NCBI GenBank assembly: GCA_001683895.1
Contig: LXQJ01000041.1
Span: forward strand, 60,149 to 124,148
Direction: 5' to 3'
Length of the DNA stretch: 64,000 nt
DNA from: Luteimonas sp. ANT-B3E
GTDB lineage: Bacteria > Pseudomonadota > Gammaproteobacteria > Xanthomonadales > Xanthomonadaceae
The stretch's first letter is position 1. Each line of letters starts with the position of its first letter. Positions 62,372 to 64,000 of this stretch are shown piece by piece. A program made the position numbers and the translations under genes. The notes below the pieces were generated by a model. The model saw only the letters and a list, made by a program, of their open reading frames with translations, was not told where the DNA came from and ran no database searches.

Positions 62372-63339
62372 CGCGGGTCGCCTCTCAGGCGACGCAACCA
62401 GCGCCGCCAGAAAACATTCTCCATCCCATGGCGCAACACCCGCAGCTCTGCTTCGATGCGCTCCAGCCGGGCTGCGAGCGCATCGAGCGCCTCCAGCTGT
62501 CGGCCTTGTCCATCCTGTAGCTCGATCGCCAGCGCCGACCTCGCCTCCCCAGCCTCCGCATCCCGTCGACGCGCGTCTTCTCGCAGCGTGTCCATGCCCG
62601 CGCCGATCCGGGCGATCGGCTCGACCAACGCGCCCCGCAAGGCGTCCTGTCCGTCACGCCCCCGCGCTTCCCGCGCCTGCGCCTCAGTCGACAGCGCACG
62701 CATCTGTCCCATCATCACCAGGGCATCGCCAGTACGCTCGCGCGCTGCCCACGCGATGCCCGCCATGACCTCCTCGACATGTGCAAGCGCCACGCCCCGC
62801 ATCACGGTTCCGGGGTCTAGGCGAAGGATGCGCACGTCGACGCGCAGCGTGTCGCCGGCTTCGCCAACCCGCGGCAGGTCGCGCAGATCTAACTCGATGA
62901 ACGCCGGCGGCACTCCGACTTCCAGCGTGATGACATTCCCGGCGTTGACTTCGATGCGAGCGGCGTTGGACTGCATCAGCCGGCACCCGAGGTCGACAAC
63001 CTCCTGTCCGTCAACCTCGACAGCGATGCGATAGTGTCCAGGTAACGCTGAGGAAACCAGATGCACAGCATCAAGGCGTGCTGCGGCAGGCACACCGAAG
63101 CGCAGGACAACGGTCCCACCCCGCGTTGAGACCTCGCCTTCGCATGACCGCGCATCGTCGTAGCCACCGCCCTGTGCACGCCATCGCAGCCGGGGGGCGA
63201 GCGCACCGCCTTCGACAACGCCGCCGAGCATGAGCGCCAGCAAAGCGCGCGTGGCGGCATCGATACCGGCGCCGCCAGGAGTCGCGCGACTGTCCGCTGT
63301 GGACATACCGGCGACCGGCACGCCGTCAGTCCGATCCAT
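62368..63339 (-). CDS. Conserved-looking protein with long C-terminal coiled coil
   Basis: This 323-residue protein of unknown function has an N-terminal part (about 40-185) that looks beta-rich: ALAPRLRWRAQGGGYDDARSCEGEVSTRGGTVVLRFGVP, HYRIAVEVDGQEVVDLG, VITLEVGVPPAFIELDLRDLP. The C-terminal half is a charged helical region with heptad-like spacing (LDTLREDARRRDAE-type, LEALDALAARLERIEAELRVLRHG). It ends in a basic FWRRWLRRLRGDPR tail. The start ATG at 63339 overlaps metB by 14 bases; a TTG at 63348 is also in frame. Its stop overlaps the next gene as TTGA. Such layouts occur in chain-length or scaffold proteins of O-antigen systems, but no family was identified. Confidence 0.75.
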   Translation of the reverse strand: MDRTDGVPVAGMSTADSRATPGGAGIDAATRALLALMLGGVVEGGALAPRLRWRAQGGGYDDARSCEGEVSTRGGTVVLRFGVPAAARLDAVHLVSSALPGHYRIAVEVDGQEVVDLGCRLMQSNAARIEVNAGNVITLEVGVPPAFIELDLRDLPRVGEAGDTLRVDVRILRLDPGTVMRGVALAHVEEVMAGIAWAARERTGDALVMMGQMRALSTEAQAREARGRDGQDALRGALVEPIARIGAGMDTLREDARRRDAEAGEARSALAIELQDGQGRQLEALDALAARLERIEAELRVLRHGMENVFWRRWLRRLRGDPR

Positions 63340-64000
63340 GACCGTCAAGCGCCCGTTCCACGTCCGCCACCAGGTCCACCACGTCCTCCACCCCCACCGA
63401 CAGCCGCACCAGCCCCGGCGTGATGCCCAGCGCGGCGCGGCGTTCCTCGGGGATCGATGCGTGGGTCATCACCGCGGGATGGTTGACCAGGCTCTCGACG
63501 CCGCCCAGTGACTCGGCCAGCGTGAACACCTGCAGGCGCTCGCAGAATTGCTTCGCAGCGTCGAATCCGCCGTCGAGCTCGACCGAGACGATGCCGCCGA
63601 AGCCGTCCATCTGGCGCGCGGCCAGCGCGTGCTGCGGATGCGACGCGAGCCCCGGGTAGATCACGCGCGTGACGCCGGCATGTCCGTCGAGCATGCGCGC
63701 GATCGCCATCGCGCCGTCGCAGTGCGCGCGCATGCGCAGGTGCAGCGTCTTCAGCCCGCGCAGCGCAAGGAAGCTGTCGAACGGCCCCTGCACCGCGCCG
63801 ACGGAGTTCTGCAGGAACGCCATCCGCTCGGCGAGGTCGGCGTCGTCGCCGACGACCACCATGCCGCCGACCATGTCGGAGTGGCCGTTGAGGAACTTGG
63901 TCGCCGAGTGCATCACCAGGTCCGCGCCGAGCTCGATCGGGCGCTGCAGGATCGGCGAGGCGAAGGTGTTGTCGGCGACCACCAGGAGGTCGTGGCGGCG
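63326..64000 (-). CDS. metB: Cystathionine gamma-synthase-type enzyme (partial, N-terminus outside window)
   Basis: These 224 C-terminal residues belong to a Cys/Met-metabolism PLP enzyme that joins an activated homoserine with cysteine (or sulfide). The PLP lysine is in DLVMHSATKFLNGHSDMVGGMVV. Other family motifs are VADNTFASPILQRPIELGAD, GPFDSFLALRGLKTLHLRMRAH, YPGLASHPQHALAARQMDGFGGIVSVEL, TLAESLGGVESLVNHPAVMTHASIPEERRAALGI and GLVRLSVGVEDVVDLVADVERAL. Distinguishing MetB from related lyases needs the missing part. It forms the right border of the variable locus, as in Xanthomonas, and the coiled-coil gene starts inside its 3' end. Confidence 0.9.
   Translation of the reverse strand, partial: RRHDLLVVADNTFASPILQRPIELGADLVMHSATKFLNGHSDMVGGMVVVGDDADLAERMAFLQNSVGAVQGPFDSFLALRGLKTLHLRMRAHCDGAMAIARMLDGHAGVTRVIYPGLASHPQHALAARQMDGFGGIVSVELDGGFDAAKQFCERLQVFTLAESLGGVESLVNHPAVMTHASIPEERRAALGITPGLVRLSVGVEDVVDLVADVERALDGHGSD

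Overview
The window is very GC-rich DNA with the gene order of a gammaproteobacterium of the Xanthomonadaceae/Lysobacteraceae type, most likely near Lysobacter or Luteimonas. The genus is an inference. The evidence is an Xps-like type II secretion operon next to purL, a long single-chain PurL, xerD-dsbC, lptF/lptG divergent from pepA-holC-valS, and an LPS/O-antigen locus between etfA and metB, which is where the Xanthomonas LPS cluster sits. No tRNA, rRNA, CRISPR array, transposase or phage gene was seen.

Positions 1-31100 hold housekeeping blocks. These are the type II secretion genes gspE-F-G-H-I (minus strand, gspI cut by the edge), purL, dsbC, xerD, an RDD membrane protein, lptG/lptF, pepA-holC-valS, and a coupled pssA-(HolD-like)-rimI trio. 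They continue with two DUF4124 proteins, proS, an H-NS-family protein, a ThrE-like exporter, an Mla-type lipid transport operon (permease, ATPase, MCE protein, lipoprotein) and alkB. Three copies of one dispersed hairpin-rich element (2846-3190, 5235-5662, 21467-21813), each beside short-unit arrays, fill the long gaps around gspE and downstream-facing of pssA. This repeat family is the clearest non-coding novelty.

Positions 31173-43382 hold the electron-transfer genes, ETF:ubiquinone oxidoreductase and etfB-etfA. They are separated by a first glycan block (32899-41476): a WbsX/RgpF fusion, a WbqC-like protein, a DPM-type glycosyltransferase, two methyltransferases, an ArnE-like small transporter, a WecE-type sugar aminotransferase and a polytopic membrane protein.

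Positions 43383-63339, between etfA and metB, hold a frameshifted flippase-like gene, the scoA/scoB CoA-transferase pair and a second glycan block. That block has an ArnE-like small transporter, a methyltransferase, an 868-residue polytopic protein, a second DPM-type glycosyltransferase, an 1149-residue three-module glycosyltransferase, the wzt/wzm O-antigen ABC exporter, an orphan lipoprotein, two giant double-GT2 proteins and a coiled-coil protein. metB closes the window and is cut by its edge.

Read together, Wzm/Wzt and the multi-domain cytoplasmic glycosyltransferases would build and export an O-polysaccharide. Each block also carries its own set of a polyprenyl-phosphate glycosyltransferase, a 4-helix transporter and a polytopic protein, laid out like Gtr/Arn glycan-decoration systems. 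This duplicated-module reading is inference and is the main system-level hypothesis.
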